Assembly: GCA_963575645.1 (NCBI GenBank)
Contig: OY754475.1
Location: 8,246,001 to 8,310,000, forward strand
Reading direction: 5' to 3'
From: Xanthostigma xanthostigma
Lineage: Eukaryota > Arthropoda > Insecta > Raphidioptera > Raphidiidae
Length of the DNA stretch: 64,000 nt
Below are positions 12,567-23,570 of the stretch, one piece after another (position 1 is the stretch's first letter; each line of letters opens with the position of its first letter). Under the pieces are notes generated by a model, which had not been told where the DNA came from, ran no database searches, and was given only the letters and a program-made list of their open reading frames with translations. Both the position numbers and the translations under genes were made by a program.

Positions 12567-12993
12567 TAAATACGGGAAGGAAAACATTTGTAGTACCAGT
12601 TTGAGTGTGTTAATTCGCACACGTTGTGATGAAAAATACGTTGCTTTAATTAGTGAAAGTGCACTATGTATGTTTCATCACGATGTGTACGAATTAACAC
12701 AGGTAAAATCCATATATTGATAAAAGAACCTCAATAACGTTCAAACTTAATCAAAAATGAATTTCGACCACTTGGCAACCACTAGAATACATTATTGGTG
12801 CAGTATGACGTCATTAGCGTGAGAATAGTTTTACGATCGCGTGAAATTAAGAGCATCAATTTATTTTAAGGTCGTTAGCTGCCTGAATTCACTGAGCTTG
12901 ATAACAATTAATATTTTCAATGTATTATCATTTTTAATATACAAATTTATAGTACATAGTTTGTTATTGTTATGTAATAAACACAGTCATGAT

Positions 12994-13472
12994 ATTTATT
13001 CAACTCATGCGCGTTATTCATGTTTTATCATGCCTAAAAACCGAACCCTAAATAGCCATTTACCGACTGGTGACAATTACTTGTCATAACTCAATGAAGA
13101 TTCCTACTAGCTCGGCCATTGTGGAGTAATGAAAATACACGTAACTATTTTCTGAGTCGTAACGAAATAGTAGGTAACAACAATTCCGTTGTTACCCATT
13201 GAGGCTAAAATTGAGAGGCCGAATGTTTTCGACATGGAGTTTATTCATAACCGGCTAACGTCAAACCAAAACATTGAATCGTGCTGTTTGGTGCTGTTAG
13301 TATTGACAGTTTTTTGTATAAAGAAATAAATAGATATTTACAACATCTCATTATAATTAAAACATGAATAACGCGCAATTGTTGAATAAAATTATGGGCG
13401 CAACTTGTAGGCTAAGTCATGACCTGTCAGCGCGATGAATGACTTAGACTACTAGTGACGCCAATAACTATT
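12994..13472 (+). mobile_element. 480-bp repeat family A, copy 1
   Basis: Begins TTATTCAACTCATGCGCG and carries, near 13355-13390, the inverted form of its own start (AACGCGCAATTGTTGAATAA), so it has about 30-bp internal inverted repeats. A second hairpin follows (GGCTAAGTCATGA ... TGAATGACTTAGACTA). Inverted copy at 14354-14835 and direct copy at 37209-37758. Non-coding; DNA-element-like. Confidence 0.7.
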
Positions 13473-13620
13473 GTAATTAGTTTCGTAATTAATTAACCAT
13501 AATTAGTGTGTTTTTTTCGTATTTTTATGAGTAAGAACGATGTAGAAAAATTGTATGACTTGTAAACAAATAGGAAGAATTTCATCTTTCATCCACACTT
13601 TATAGCCCTAGTTCAAGTAA

Positions 13621-13988
13621 AGGCCGCTGATCACAAGGCTGTCTAGATTCCTTGCTAGGTTTCAAGCGTGCTGTGGCGCTGAATTTCGTAATCGCTTTTA
13701 TGACAGTGACAGCTCGAATGTTAACAAAACTGGACGTTTATAATCGTCTCTGAACAGAACACACACACACTATGACGCCACGTTTGTTCGTGGGCGTTCG
13801 TCCATGTCGCTCACGTGACTAGATACTGTTTTCTGATTGAAAGCACGAAAAATAGTCCCGGTTTGCATTTTGAAATCCATCGTGTGACCACGCAGGCGAG
13901 CCCGCAGTGACGTCATTTCCATTTACGCAGCCAGCGCGTCAGCTGGCATAATATCCAGCGGCAAAACCAGCCTCGTGTGCAGCGGCCT
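13621..13988. mobile_element. PIF/Harbinger MITE with TAA target duplication
   Basis: Inverted ends AGGCCGCTGATCACAAGGCT and AGCCTCGTGTGCAGCGGCCT (imperfect), flanked by TAA at 13618-13620 and 13989-13991, a PIF/Harbinger TWA duplication. 368 bp, no ORF. A truncated relative starts at 33536 (AAAGGCCGATGCACACGAGG). It sits in the spacer of the large inverted repeat formed by the two family A copies. Confidence 0.8.
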
Positions 13989-14353
13989 TAACGTCAAAGC
14001 AGTAATATTTTTCACTTTAGATATTTGAGCAAAACATTTTTGTTCTTCTTTATAAGAACAGCAAATGACACAAACATATTGCTGAAAATAGTATTATAGC
14101 GCGAATCAGCTTTAAGTATTCAGCGCTTCTATGTTTTTTAAATAAATGTAATTTATTTTTTTGTTCAATTTAAAAACGGTAAATCTACAAATGTAATCCG
14201 TAAAGTGGAAAGGATTTGAAACGTATATTTTTTAAATTTAATCCACTTCGACATTCTAAACGGCGTTTTTGTGTTGAAACAAACGGAAAAAACAATGTAT
14301 TTCCGGCGCTTTCAAGAGACGCAATGCAAAAAAAAATCTTATTCGATTACTTG

Positions 14354-14835
14354 AATAGTTATTGGCGTAACTAGTAGTCTAAGTCATTCATGACAGATCA
14401 TGACTTAGCCTACAAGTTACGCCCATAATTTTATTAAACAATTGCGCGTTATTCATGTTTTATTTATTGTTATTAATGAGATGTTGTAAATATCTATTTA
14501 TTTCTTTATAAAAAAACTGTCAATACTAACAGCACCAAACAGCACGATTCAATGTTTTGGTTTGAGGTTAGCCGGTTATGAATAAACTCCATGTCGAAAA
14601 CATTCGGCCTCTCAATTTTAGCCTCAATGAGTAACAACGGAGTTGTTGTTACCGACTATTTCGTTACGACTCAGAAAAAAACGTTACGTTTATTTTCATT
14701 ACTCCACAATGGCCGAGCTAGTAGGAATCTTCATTGAGTTATGACAAGTAATTGTCACCAGTCGGTAAATGGCTATTTAGGGTTCGGTTTTTAGGCATGA
14801 TAAAACATGAATAGCGCGCATGAGTTGAATAAAAA
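14354..14835 (-). mobile_element. 480-bp repeat family A, copy 2 (inverted), next to PH exon
   Basis: Reverse complement of 12994-13472 with scattered differences, ending 46 bp before the acceptor at 14881. With copy 1 it makes an inverted repeat with ~480-bp arms and an ~880-bp spacer, so the pre-mRNA could form a long stem immediately upstream of the exon. Confidence 0.8.
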
Positions 14836-14881
14836 TATTAATAGTTCAAAACGAATCTAATCAACATTTCAATTGTTACAG

Positions 14882-15161
14882 GTTCCTGAGCGTGAAGAAA
14901 TGGTTATTGCGTAAAAAGCATCAGATCGAGTTAGCGCGCAAGCGCGGTTGGAAAGGTTACTGGGTCTGTTTGAAGGGCACGACGCTACTGTTTTATCCGT
15001 GCGATTCTCGCGAGGGTCGCAGCGTCGAAGCGGCGCCCAAACACCTGATCATCGTCGACGGCGCCATCATGCAGCCAATACCTGAGCATCCGAAACGAGA
15101 TTACATCTTCTGCTTGAGCACGGCCTTCGGCGATGCTTATCTCTTCCAGGCGCCTTGTCAG
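14882..15161 (+). CDS. sif: sif/Tiam1 orthologue, internal exon: N-terminal PH domain, first part
   Basis: Internal coding exon of 280 nt: one base completing a split codon, then 93 codons. The peptide runs [18 protein letters not shown]... to ...YLFQAPCQ and I recognise it as the N-terminal PH domain of Still life/Tiam, the Rac GTPase guanine nucleotide exchange factor that acts at membranes and synapses. It shows PH beta strands ([26 protein letters not shown]), a basic first loop and the [18 protein letters not shown] strand pair. The acceptor is TTGTTACAG ending at 14881 and the donor is CAG/GTCAGT at 15161. The upstream intron is phase 2 and the downstream one phase 0. The exon is GC-richer than its surroundings. 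An in-frame GTG at 14892 is not a start. The reading frame runs past the donor to a stop at 15207-15209, which confirms an exon end rather than an open gene. The family call is from memory; the splice sites and frame are seen directly. Confidence 0.95.
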
Positions 15162-15239
15162 GTCAGTTCAAATAAAATATCGCAATTTCTTAAAAGAATT
15201 CATTGTTAGAAAAACGATCTTAGATTGTAATGATGTGTC

Positions 15240-15845
15240 CACATGACTCTTTATTGGGAGCTGGCTCCGTGCGCTCCGCTCACTAAAAAGAGTCGCTCAG
15301 AGCGAGTCGCTCAAAGGAGCGACACTAGACAGTACGCACTACACAAGAGGTGCAGAGGTGTGAACTGTCATCATGCATGCTCAGGAGTCACGTAGCATTG
15401 CACAGCACAATACACACGCTCAGCTCTGAGCTCATTTTGATATGATTCTGATCTTATATTATTCGCATTTCGGATAAACTCTAAAGTATAATAAAAGCTG
15501 AACAATATATTAACGTTTATTGTTACAATATTATATCTTTGTCAACGACGTCAATGTGAATGGTTTAAGTCACTGTAAGCTTAGTACTATTACACTTACA
15601 GTGTATCATTCAACATTAAATGACTCAGCAAAGATAACTCCGTACGTGAAAAATTCACTAGTGCCTCTGTGGCCTGCGCTGTGTGTGCTCTATAAATGTG
15701 GGCATGCAACAGTACAGAACAGCTGAGCACACAGCAATGGCGCTCGGAGTGAGTCATTCACAAAAAAAAAGAGCGACTCGCTTCGCTCCGAGAAGGAAGT
15801 CGTTCATTATGAACGACTCGCTCAGGAGCGACACAACACTATTAG
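15240..15845. repeat. Region with clustered GAGCGACTCGCTC-type motifs
   Basis: GAGTCGCTCAGAGCGAGTCG at 15291-15310 and GAGCGACAC just after, then GAGCGACTCGCTTCGC (15769 on) and GAACGACTCGCTCAGG near 15811-15830 followed by AGCGACACAACAC. Repeated palindromic subterminal motifs facing each other suggest a decayed DNA transposon (hAT-like ending CAGTGTTGTGTCGCTC on the minus strand is possible), but no target duplication was found. Confidence 0.35.
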
Positions 15846-15871
15846 ATTGCCAGCACACATATTTCTCCATA

Positions 15872-15950
15872 TAAGAATAGTATATTACACCACAAGGGCC
15901 GAAAGTGTGATATTTTCCCTGCGCGCCATGATGCCTGAGCCTGTAGCAGC
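15872..15950 (+). repeat. Fragment related to the palindrome at 62694
   Basis: AAGAATAGTATATTACACCA followed by CAAGGGCCGAAAGTGTGATA matches the reconstructed left arm around 61890-62735 (AGAAATAGTATA..., TTACACCACACTGGCCGAAA). A single arm is present here, so this is a partial or solo copy. Confidence 0.5.
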
Positions 15951-16080
15951 CAAATTACCATGGAAACCACATGAGTATTATTTTATTTTAATATTTTTTT
16001 TCGAAAGCTGTGAATGAAGAAGACTGTTTTTGCTGAATTTAGAATTGTTCACGATTTTCAAGAATATTTAAAGATGTTTA

Positions 16081-16288
16081 AGGCCTAGTTTATATGAGAG
16101 GCGTTCAACGCGCGTTAGCCCAACGCGCGTTTACAATTTCTATACAATTGTATATAACTGTTTACATGATAACGCGCGTTGATGACGCGTTGAACGCGCG
16201 TTATCATGTAAACAGTTATATACAATTGTATAGAAATTGTAAACGCGCGTTGGGCCAACGCGCGTTGAACGCTCTTCATGTGTGCTAG
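16081..16288. repeat. Near-perfect 208-bp palindrome rich in AACGCGCGTT
   Basis: Arms of about 98 bp around a 12-bp centre (GATGACGCGTTG). Both arms contain GCGTTCAACGCGCGTT, TTACAATTTCTATACAATTG and TAACTGTTTACATGATAACG, each with its complement. AACGCGCGTT, itself a palindrome, occurs repeatedly. The outer ends are AGGCCTAG and CTAGGCCT. Two mismatched stretches lie only near the tips. Fold-back MITE of unknown superfamily; the ORF 16094-16288 is an artefact. Confidence 0.85.
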
Positions 16289-17241
16289 GCCTAATTAATT
16301 AATGCAATAATTTTAGAAATGGGTTTCCTCCACAATGACGTCACATGACGTTTCAAAGATCGGTTTTTGTTAGCACAAACAGAAATGAGCAATGAGTTAA
16401 TTTCTAAAAAATATAAAAAGAAACCGTGACTGATTGACTGATCTATCAACGCACAGCTCAAACCATTGGATGAATTGGGCTGAAATTTCGCACAGAGATA
16501 GTTATTATGACGTAGGTATCCGCTAAGAACGGACTTTTGAAAATTCAACCCTTAAAAGGGTGTAATAGGGGTTCAAAATTTGCATGGATGTATGTATCAA
16601 TTCGAAAATGCGCAGGATTACTCCTGTCAACAAATAAATAAACACGACATGCTTTTTCAAAAACAACCCCTTCAGAAGTAGAAAAGAGGTAAATAGTCTA
16701 AAAATCAACATGGGTGTCAGTTTCAAGGTTTGTCAGGGCGTTGATCACGTGAGTGTCATCAATTTTAGAATTTATTAGTGGATCCTGCGTCGAGAAATGA
16801 GTAACTATGCCAAATAATGGGAATGCATCCATGTTTCGTCTCAATCGCGTGCGAAGCCTCTGGTAACGGCTAGTCTATTATGCAATAAAGTGTGATTATA
16901 TAGTTATTTTATTGCGACGGCCATGGAATTCCGGTGAAGCAGCCGCCCTGTGAATAAACGACGCCGTAAAACGAGTTATGCTTGTTTTATGATTCGTGCA
17001 ATAAAAAGAACGCTCTTAATTTATTAATCCCTGGTAAGAAATATTAATTTAAGCGGCCATAAATGCCGTCGTCATTAAAACGCCAGTGAATAGACTTCCT
17101 TTCACTGTCGCGTAATTACGGTGCAGTTTTTTTTTTTCATATAATAGTCTAGTGTTTAAGCTACCAAAACGATGTCAAATAGTCTAAGCGGCGGACGTAC
17201 AAAATGGTTCCGATTTTATAGAAAATGAAATTTTCAGAAAA

Positions 17242-17875
17242 GATAGTTTTTTTTGACGTGATAACGTCTTATAAATTGATGAATCACCAAACTTATAAAT
17301 TGATAAAACACCGGGTGCATGCACGAAAAAGTGTAACGTTCCTAACGCGTAACGTTCCTAACGTTCGTAACGCGTAACGTTCCGCCTGACCCTGTGCGTG
17401 CTTTTTGCTAATTTCTCGCTCAATTTAAATCAGATCGGTTTGAAACCAGTCTTAAACGAAAGAGGAAAACATTTTACATAGATTTCGTATTTGCCTAAAC
17501 AGTTTTTTTATACAAATTTATATAGAAAAATAGCTGTATAAATGCAATGTTGTCTAATGCATGGCGCGACGCGGTCGGTCGTCTTTGTTTGCCGTACATG
17601 GAAATTAGAAAATATCGTATGTCTTGTCTTAACATGAAAACGGCTGCATTTCTAATGTTTAATTCAATTTTTTGACATTAGTATTTTGTGAAATGCAACG
17701 CCTTCTAAGTTAAGTATTGGAATAACTAATTATTATTAGAACATAATACTTTGACAGTTGCAAACGTCACTTTTGACATTTCTTATCATTCCGACACCAA
17801 GGATAAGCGGATTGAAACCAAATTTTGGGAGGTTTAGGTTATGTATTACGGAATACGTTATCACGTAAAACTATC
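17242..17875. mobile_element. MITE with GATAGTTTT...ACGTGATAACGT ends, long copy
   Basis: The left end GATAGTTTTTTTTGACGTGA and the right end (reverse) GATAGTTTTACGTGATAACG form inverted repeats. A short copy at 30893-31082 has the same ends and the shared interior GTGTAACGTTCCTAACG and CGCCTGACCCTGTGCGTG. The long copy has an interior extension (about 17400-17690) whose sequence recurs at 46065-46250 (CGCTCAATTTAAATCAGA...). Unknown superfamily. Confidence 0.65.
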
Positions 17876-17926
17876 GTCCGAAAAAAGCTCTAGCTCTATG
17901 GTACTAGTAACTGCATTTTTTCACCC

Positions 17927-18060
17927 AAATATGGACCATCAGGCTATATATTATCGCGTTAAAATAAAATCGCTTTTCGTGGAGACCAATTTTGCAATTT
18001 AGGTCGACGAAAAGCCGGTGATAATCTAAAAATTCAGGCACAGCCGGACCGGGGCGCTAG
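17927..18060 (+). mobile_element. Helitron-type 3' end fragment
   Basis: Same family as 5230-5379: GGCTATATATTATCGCGTTA, then CTTTTCGTGGAGACCAATTT, and ending in GGGGCGCTAG at 18060. CTAG at the end fits the Helitron CTRR rule; the terminal hairpin is decayed. Confidence 0.5.
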
Positions 18061-18749
18061 AAGTTGATATGCGAACGAAGAATACGTCAATCCTCAAAAA
18101 TAATTTGCTATACCAAAACTGACTGACTAATTAACTACACTTTGGCGTCGAAATTACCACGCGACTCGTTAATATTTCCGCGTCATTTTTCAATCGCACT
18201 TTTTAATACTAGAAATTATACTTTAAAATGAACCGATGCAAGTAGTACATTGGCACAAATACAATATGTAAATACTTCTTCTACAAGTCGGTCGAATTCC
18301 GTCACAAACAAGATGAAGTTTAAACAAAAGTAGATGAGAACCTTGAAAGAAAGAGTGGTTAACGACTATATAAAGATGGCGGAATATTGAATACGCGTCT
18401 CCCTCGCATCAATTCAACCTTCTCTTGTTTACAGTAATTCATATTACCGCCGCTAGGGCGACAGAATATTTAAATATTGCTATATTGACTATTTATTGAT
18501 ACGGGACAAAATAACGTCACCGTATTTTTTGGATAAAATAATTGACTAGCATTTAAGCCCAGTGGCGTATCCACGATGTTATAACGTATTTGTTTTTAAA
18601 ACATTTTTTTATACACTCACCTATAACAGGAGTGGCGAACCTTTCCGCAACTACGTGTCAATTTTTTTCAAAAATGTTTAATGTAGCCATGACGTGCCGA
18701 CAAGCAACCAAAGAAATTTAGTTATCACTAAAATAAATCAAAGTATGCC

Positions 18750-19253
18750 GGCACTTCACATGGCTATTTGTATTTGTGTATTTGGCAAACAATTACCAAG
18801 TGTGGAGGGTCTATTTGACAAAGTGTTGGCCTCATTTGCCTATTTGACAAATAAGGCCAATACTAAATACGCGTTACCGTGCGCTTGTCGGATTTTCGAG
18901 GCACATCAAAGGAGTCAAATAGGCAAATACGCAAATAAACCGTCCACACAACGGTCATATTCAGAAGCGCACGCGCCGTGAACCTGTACGGACGTGCAGT
19001 ATTTTTGTGTCTGTGCTGTGAGCGAGAACTGGAACAATTACCATTGAAAATGAATTGGGACAATGAAACGGTGCTAAAATTCCTGGAATTTTGAACCTTG
19101 CGTTCTGCTGCCAAATGTTTGTGTGTTTGTTATTTGACTGCCATGTGTGGATGGTCGTATTTGCCTCTATTCGCATGTTTGTCTTGAACGTCATATATTT
19201 TGCCAAATACAACAAACACCCAATAGCGAACACAAATAACCATGTGAAGTGCC
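18750..19253. mobile_element. 504-bp inverted-repeat element
   Basis: The ends GGCACTTCACATGG and CCATGTGAAGTGCC are perfect 14-bp inverted repeats; looser symmetry continues inward (CTATTTGTATTTG against CAAATAACC...). The interior is full of CAAATA/TATTTG motifs on both strands, a typical subterminal repeat pattern of non-autonomous DNA transposons. Overlapping ORFs on both strands here are not genes. Confidence 0.65.
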
Positions 19254-20250
19254 ACCTTAATAACTTTGATAATACACTGAGCGCCATGAAATTTTTTCGT
19301 ATTTGTTATTTGGTGATAGTCAATATTGTTTTCGGCATCTAGCATATTTTTAATTATTTCGATTTTGCCATTTTGTTTTAACCTATTGTCATTACTCGTC
19401 AGTAATATACCTCATTACTATTGTCGTACGAACGACGCTTTTACAAAGTATTAACTTTACAATACAAAATGCAACTATAAGTTCTGTCAAACACATCCAC
19501 CTGTGGATACACGGCTATTCAAAAAATCAAAATAAAAACTCGAGTTAAGCAGTATTTTTAAAGCTTTTGTAAAACATTTTCACAAATAACACCGACAACA
19601 AAACGTCATTGTCCCGACATAATAACATATAACATTTCATTGAGGACGCTGTAACATTATATACACTATACAGACTTTCCAATAAATATAGCTTATTTAA
19701 TCTTGACTGAAAAAAATGTGATCCTTGCAGATAGATTGTAGACGCTAACTTTTTTCACACACTGTTGACATAAAGAAACGAGTGTGCTTTAGACCACACG
19801 ACTGAAGTAAAACTTCTTCCTGCCATAATTTGTTATTATTCACCCGAAAATTCACAAAATACGATCTTTAAAATGATTTTACTATTTTATTCACTTTAAA
19901 CGTAGAATATTAATGTAGTGAACAAAATATTAATTTATAAAATTGTTCAAGAACGAAATGAACAGTCTAATGTAAGAAGAAAGAAATAGAAACATAAAGA
20001 TAATGAAAACAAAAGTAATACATTGCAATTACTTAGCTCTCGTTGGATTTTAAGCGTAAATCTTTATGAAATTTAAAGTAGGTTTACAAAACTTTTTTCT
20101 GTCACCCGATAGCGCCACTGGCAAGAAAAGTATGTGTCATTCTCTTGTTAGTACTGCTTATATTTTCGGCCACTAGCCAGTGAAGTATTTGTTTCGGCCG
20201 CCTGATGGCGCCACTAGCCAGTGAACTCTACTGAACTGAACTGATTTAGT

Positions 20251-20456
20251 GACATACTTTATAATGTGAAAACAACGAAATTGACATGTTGCGTCACCAA
20301 GTCCAGTCGTTTTAAAGGAAAATCAATCAAACCAAATTTCTGTCAGAACACCCCTGCAGACTGCTTTGAACATTTAGGGATTGATTATCCTTTAAAACGA
20401 CTGAACTCGGTGACGCAAAATTTCAATTTCGTTGTTTTCACATTATTAAGTATGTC
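20251..20456. repeat. 206-bp palindromic MITE
   Basis: The left arm GACATACTTTATAATGTGAA ... TCGTTTTAAAGG is matched in reverse by CCTTTAAAACGACTG ... TATGTC; arms ~75 bp, loop ~55 bp containing GTCAGAACACCCCTGCAG. The ORF 20266-20529 over it is an artefact. Confidence 0.8.
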
Positions 20457-20859
20457 ATTTCCATGCCTAAAAAATTCAGTAGCTCTCGGTCTATTATGTG
20501 TCTGGCAAAAGCATGAACGCACGGTATAATAATATTATATCATACTCTCGTAGCAGTGTGTATAGTTATAGATCCTTTCTTAAGCACATCCTCTTATCCT
20601 TGTAAATGACATTGTGTTTGCGGCGTGTGAAAGATGACATACACTATCCTGCAGGATTAGGGATCGTCGGACGCCGTCGTCCGTTGCATCCCGACCGCTC
20701 CCGCCGCGCTTCTCTCTTCCTCGAGAGATGTGTCGTATAAATAAGGTTCGACGCGGTGGTTTGCGAATTTAATTTAAGATATGCACGTGGAAAGATATAA
20801 TATACAGAGCTAAGTCCGTCTGCGCATCTTAAGAAACTGTGTAGGGATGAGAGAACAGA

Positions 20860-20950
20860 ATATAAATAAAATTAACGACCAATTTTTTAGACAATTATAT
20901 TGACAAATTAATTATAGTTCAATAAATTTACGTTGCGGTCCGGATTATTA
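20860..20950 (-). mobile_element. Penelope-like family fragment
   Basis: TAAATAAAATTAACGACCAA, TTTTTTAGACAATTATATTG and CGGTCCGGATT match the inverted arm of the 1114-1441 family. The hammerhead-like core is broken: no GAAAC/CTGANGA pair. Confidence 0.5.
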
Positions 20951-21574
20951 AATTACCATTCCAACCCACAAGACGTGAGGAATGGTACTAGTTTAGGTCA
21001 AAAACCACTTTTCAAAAATTTTACAATATCTTTCCGTTTTGAGATCCCCCGAATCCAAAAAAACATATTTTTGGAAAAACTCTGTGCGTCTGTTAGTCTG
21101 TGAACACGATACAGATCAAACGGATGAGCGGATTGAAATCAAATTTTGGGAGGATGTTTCGTATGCAAATATGAGGAGCCCTATTGTTTTTGGGGAAAGT
21201 CGGCGCATGCGCAGAAGAGATATATTCTATAACGGTGTGTTTTATATAATAATGGTATACTTTTCATAACGGCTCATTATTCTATTTATTTTTTCAAAAC
21301 AGTTTCGTTAAAAATTGTTTTTTCTAAACTTTATAGTTTCGGAAATATTTTGATAATAAAAAATAATCAGCCGCAATTTTTGTTTTATGGATCTGTCAGA
21401 AATAAACTAGTTAGGCATGCTTTGATTAATTTTTACATGACGTGGAACATACCATGTAGGTAACCATGGCAACGAATAGCAAATATAATATTGAATACTA
21501 GTCATTACCCGCATCACCTCACGCCGTATCAGAAATTTTATTTTCATTATTATTATACCGCTATATATACTGGA

Positions 21575-21899
21575 CTAGCGGTCCGCCCGGTTTCACCCGG
21601 TTGCAAAAGAACGAATGGATGGAGAGAAACATGAGTACGCACATTCATCTTAGTTTACCGAGATTAATGTTGTGTCCAAATTTCAAGTTTTTTTCGGACG
21701 GTCACATTTTGAGTTACATTTGATGCTCCGCTCCTATTGGTCGTAGCGTGATATTATATAGCCTATAGACTTCCTCGATAAATGGACCGTCCAACAAAAA
21801 AAAAATTCAATTCAAACCAGTAGTTTCCGAGATTAGCGCGTTCAACCAAACAAACAAACTCCTTAGCTTTATATATTAAACTCTTCAGCTTTATACAGT
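21575..21899 (-). mobile_element. Helitron, decayed copy
   Basis: On the minus strand it ends CGGGTGAAACCGGGCGGACC and GCTAG before T (21575), a hairpin plus CTRR. The other end, at about 21870-21899, carries CTTCAGCTTTATA and a duplicated AGCTTTATATATT. Same family as 33863-34204 and 34290-34881. Confidence 0.6.
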
Positions 21900-22460
21900 A
21901 ATATGAATAAATGAACTTAGTAGGCCGGGGATTAACGTCATAATTGATTCAAATTTTATTTGAAATTCATTAAATATCAGGCATCCATAAAAAACGTATA
22001 GTCAAACGCTTTCTTTCGACAATCGTCCGGGACGACGACGTCGTATAAGAACATTAGCGTCTCATCCTTTTTCGTTATTGGGAAGGAGGCAGTTAGCCAG
22101 GACATATAATTTCTATTCGCCGGAAGTGAGACAGCGTTCTATATATATATATATATATTATATAGGCGAGTGATCCACTTCCTCTTGACATCGGAAGGAG
22201 GAGATGTGCGTGGGATGATAAAGGAATGATGCAAAGGTCACCTTCTTGGTTAACCTTTATATTTATTACACAAAAGGGCTCAGCGTCGTTTCGTGCGGAC
22301 TAAATCGATAATTCAATACATTAGATATAAGTAAGACGAAATTTGATTTATTGTATTATTTATTATTTGATCAAGGAGGATTTATTACAGAAATGAAAAC
22401 TGGATTTATGTACAAAGTGTAGACTTATTTTTAAATGTGACGTAGTTGCAAGAATAGATA

Positions 22461-22782
22461 AAAAAACCGTCGGACTCGCACACCAAGGGTTCCGTACAAA
22501 CTTGTACGCTTCACGGGAATCGAGTCTCGAAAATTTTTCCCGCTTTGTCGTTGGAAAACTGTTGTCCCCATGCGTCGACATAGATCGCGGTCAGTTTACC
22601 AACAATTGCAATGAGTTCATATTGGACTACTCGTGGCTATATCTGATAGGCTAGCGGTCGTACCGTGCTGTATGCGAGAGTTCTCATAATTGTTTTTTAA
22701 TAAATGTTCGAGTATACTGCTGTATAAACGCACCGTCGTTGCGATTTGTGTATGTATAGTATCGAATGTATTGTGTATAAAA
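22461..22782 (-). mobile_element. Lepidopteran-type dispersed repeat L, 3' part
   Basis: Begins AAAAAACCGTCGGACTCGCA, then AAGGGTTCCGTACAAACTTG, and continues with GAACTCTCGCATACAGCACG (reverse), parallel to the full copy at 49580-50112. It breaks at a palindrome (22783-22999). Beyond a repeated block, GGTACGGAACCCTAAAAACC at 23694-23713 looks like the other terminus, so the copy may be an expanded or composite one. Confidence 0.55.
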
Positions 22783-22999
22783 AAAATATAGTTTAAAAAA
22801 AACTAAAAAACACGCTTTATATCGGACTAAAAAGTAAAAAATAATTGTTTTAAAATAAGCTTAAAAAGCGTGGGGCGCTTTGTTCCACATTTTCGTACAT
22901 CGAGCGCCCAACGCTTTTTAAGCTTATTTTAAAACAATTATTTTTTACTTTTTAGTCCGATATAAAGCGTGTTTTTTAGTTTTTTTTAAACTATATTTT
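22783..22999. repeat. Near-perfect 217-bp palindrome
   Basis: Arms of ~90 bp (AATATAGTTTAAAAAAAACT ... CTTAAAAAGCGT) with the complement at 22911-22999. The loop also pairs (GGGCGCT / AGCGCCC). Few mismatches, so it is young or under gene conversion. Confidence 0.9.
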
Positions 23000-23016
23000 A
23001 TTTTTCACTTTTTAGT

Positions 23017-23570
23017 GAGGATCTATAAAAGAATTTATTAATCCTGGGGGTCCTAATAAGGATAATGGGAAACTGTTATCAAATTATTGCATTGTCATCG
23101 GTCCTTGATACGTATGCAAAGTTTCAAATTAATCAGACTTCGGTAAATTGGTGAAAATTATGCTCAAAGATTCCGTTACGGACATACATACATAGTTACA
23201 ACCCAAACTAATATAAAGCGTTTAATAATAAGGATAATGGGAAACTGTTATCAAATTATTGCATTGTCATCGGTCCTTGATACGTATGCAAAGTTTCAAA
23301 TTAATCAGACTTCGGGAAATTGGTGAAAATAAAGCGTTTACTACAGAGGATCTATAAAAGAATTTATTAATCCTGGGGGTCCTAATAAGGATAATGGGAA
23401 ACTGTTATCAAATTATTGCATTGTCATCGGTCCTTGATACGTATGCAAAGTTTCAAATTAATCAGACTTCGGGAAATTGGTGAAAATTATGCTCAAAGAT
23501 TCCGTTACGGTAGTTAGTTACATACATACATACATAGTTACTTACAACCCAAGCTAATATAAAGCGTTTA
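23017..23570. repeat. Locally repeated block, three partial units
   Basis: Units at 23017-23224, 23228-23340 and 23345-23570 share AAGGATAATGGGAAACTG, TTATTGCATTGTCATCGGTC and CTTGATACGTATGCAAAG. The middle one lacks both the head (GATCTATAAAAGAATTTATT) and the tail (CTCAAAGATTCCGTTACGG). Each ends near AATATAAAGCGTTTA, matching the palindrome arm (TATAAAGCGTG). Confidence 0.8.

Larger units (their letters stand above)
1..14881 (+). other. sif intron upstream of the PH exon (5' end outside window)
   Basis: No coding exon could be supported here. The stretch holds repeats listed separately: Penelope-like fold-back, tandem triplication, palindromes, LINE 3' end, Helitron fragments, PIF, hAT and Tigger derivatives, and an inverted repeat pair just before the exon. 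The intervals 6570-8455, 9800-10420 and 10790-12060 show only AT-rich sequence and decayed repeat fragments; for example 7337-7600 includes a degenerate copy of a dispersed repeat also seen near 38690-38800 in reverse. Orientation as intron is inferred from the acceptor at 14881. An upstream first exon inside this interval cannot be excluded. Confidence 0.75.

Noticed and set aside
14892..15209. A stand-alone 105-codon gene
   Set aside because: The frame continues upstream to an acceptor and the last 16 codons lie beyond a consensus donor; the peptide joins in frame to 39851.
16094..16288. Small gene at the GCG-rich palindrome
   Set aside because: The frame mirrors itself across a fold-back.
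18863..19345. Overlapping open frames on both strands
   Set aside because: They lie in an inverted-repeat element with CAAATA/TATTTG subterminal motifs.
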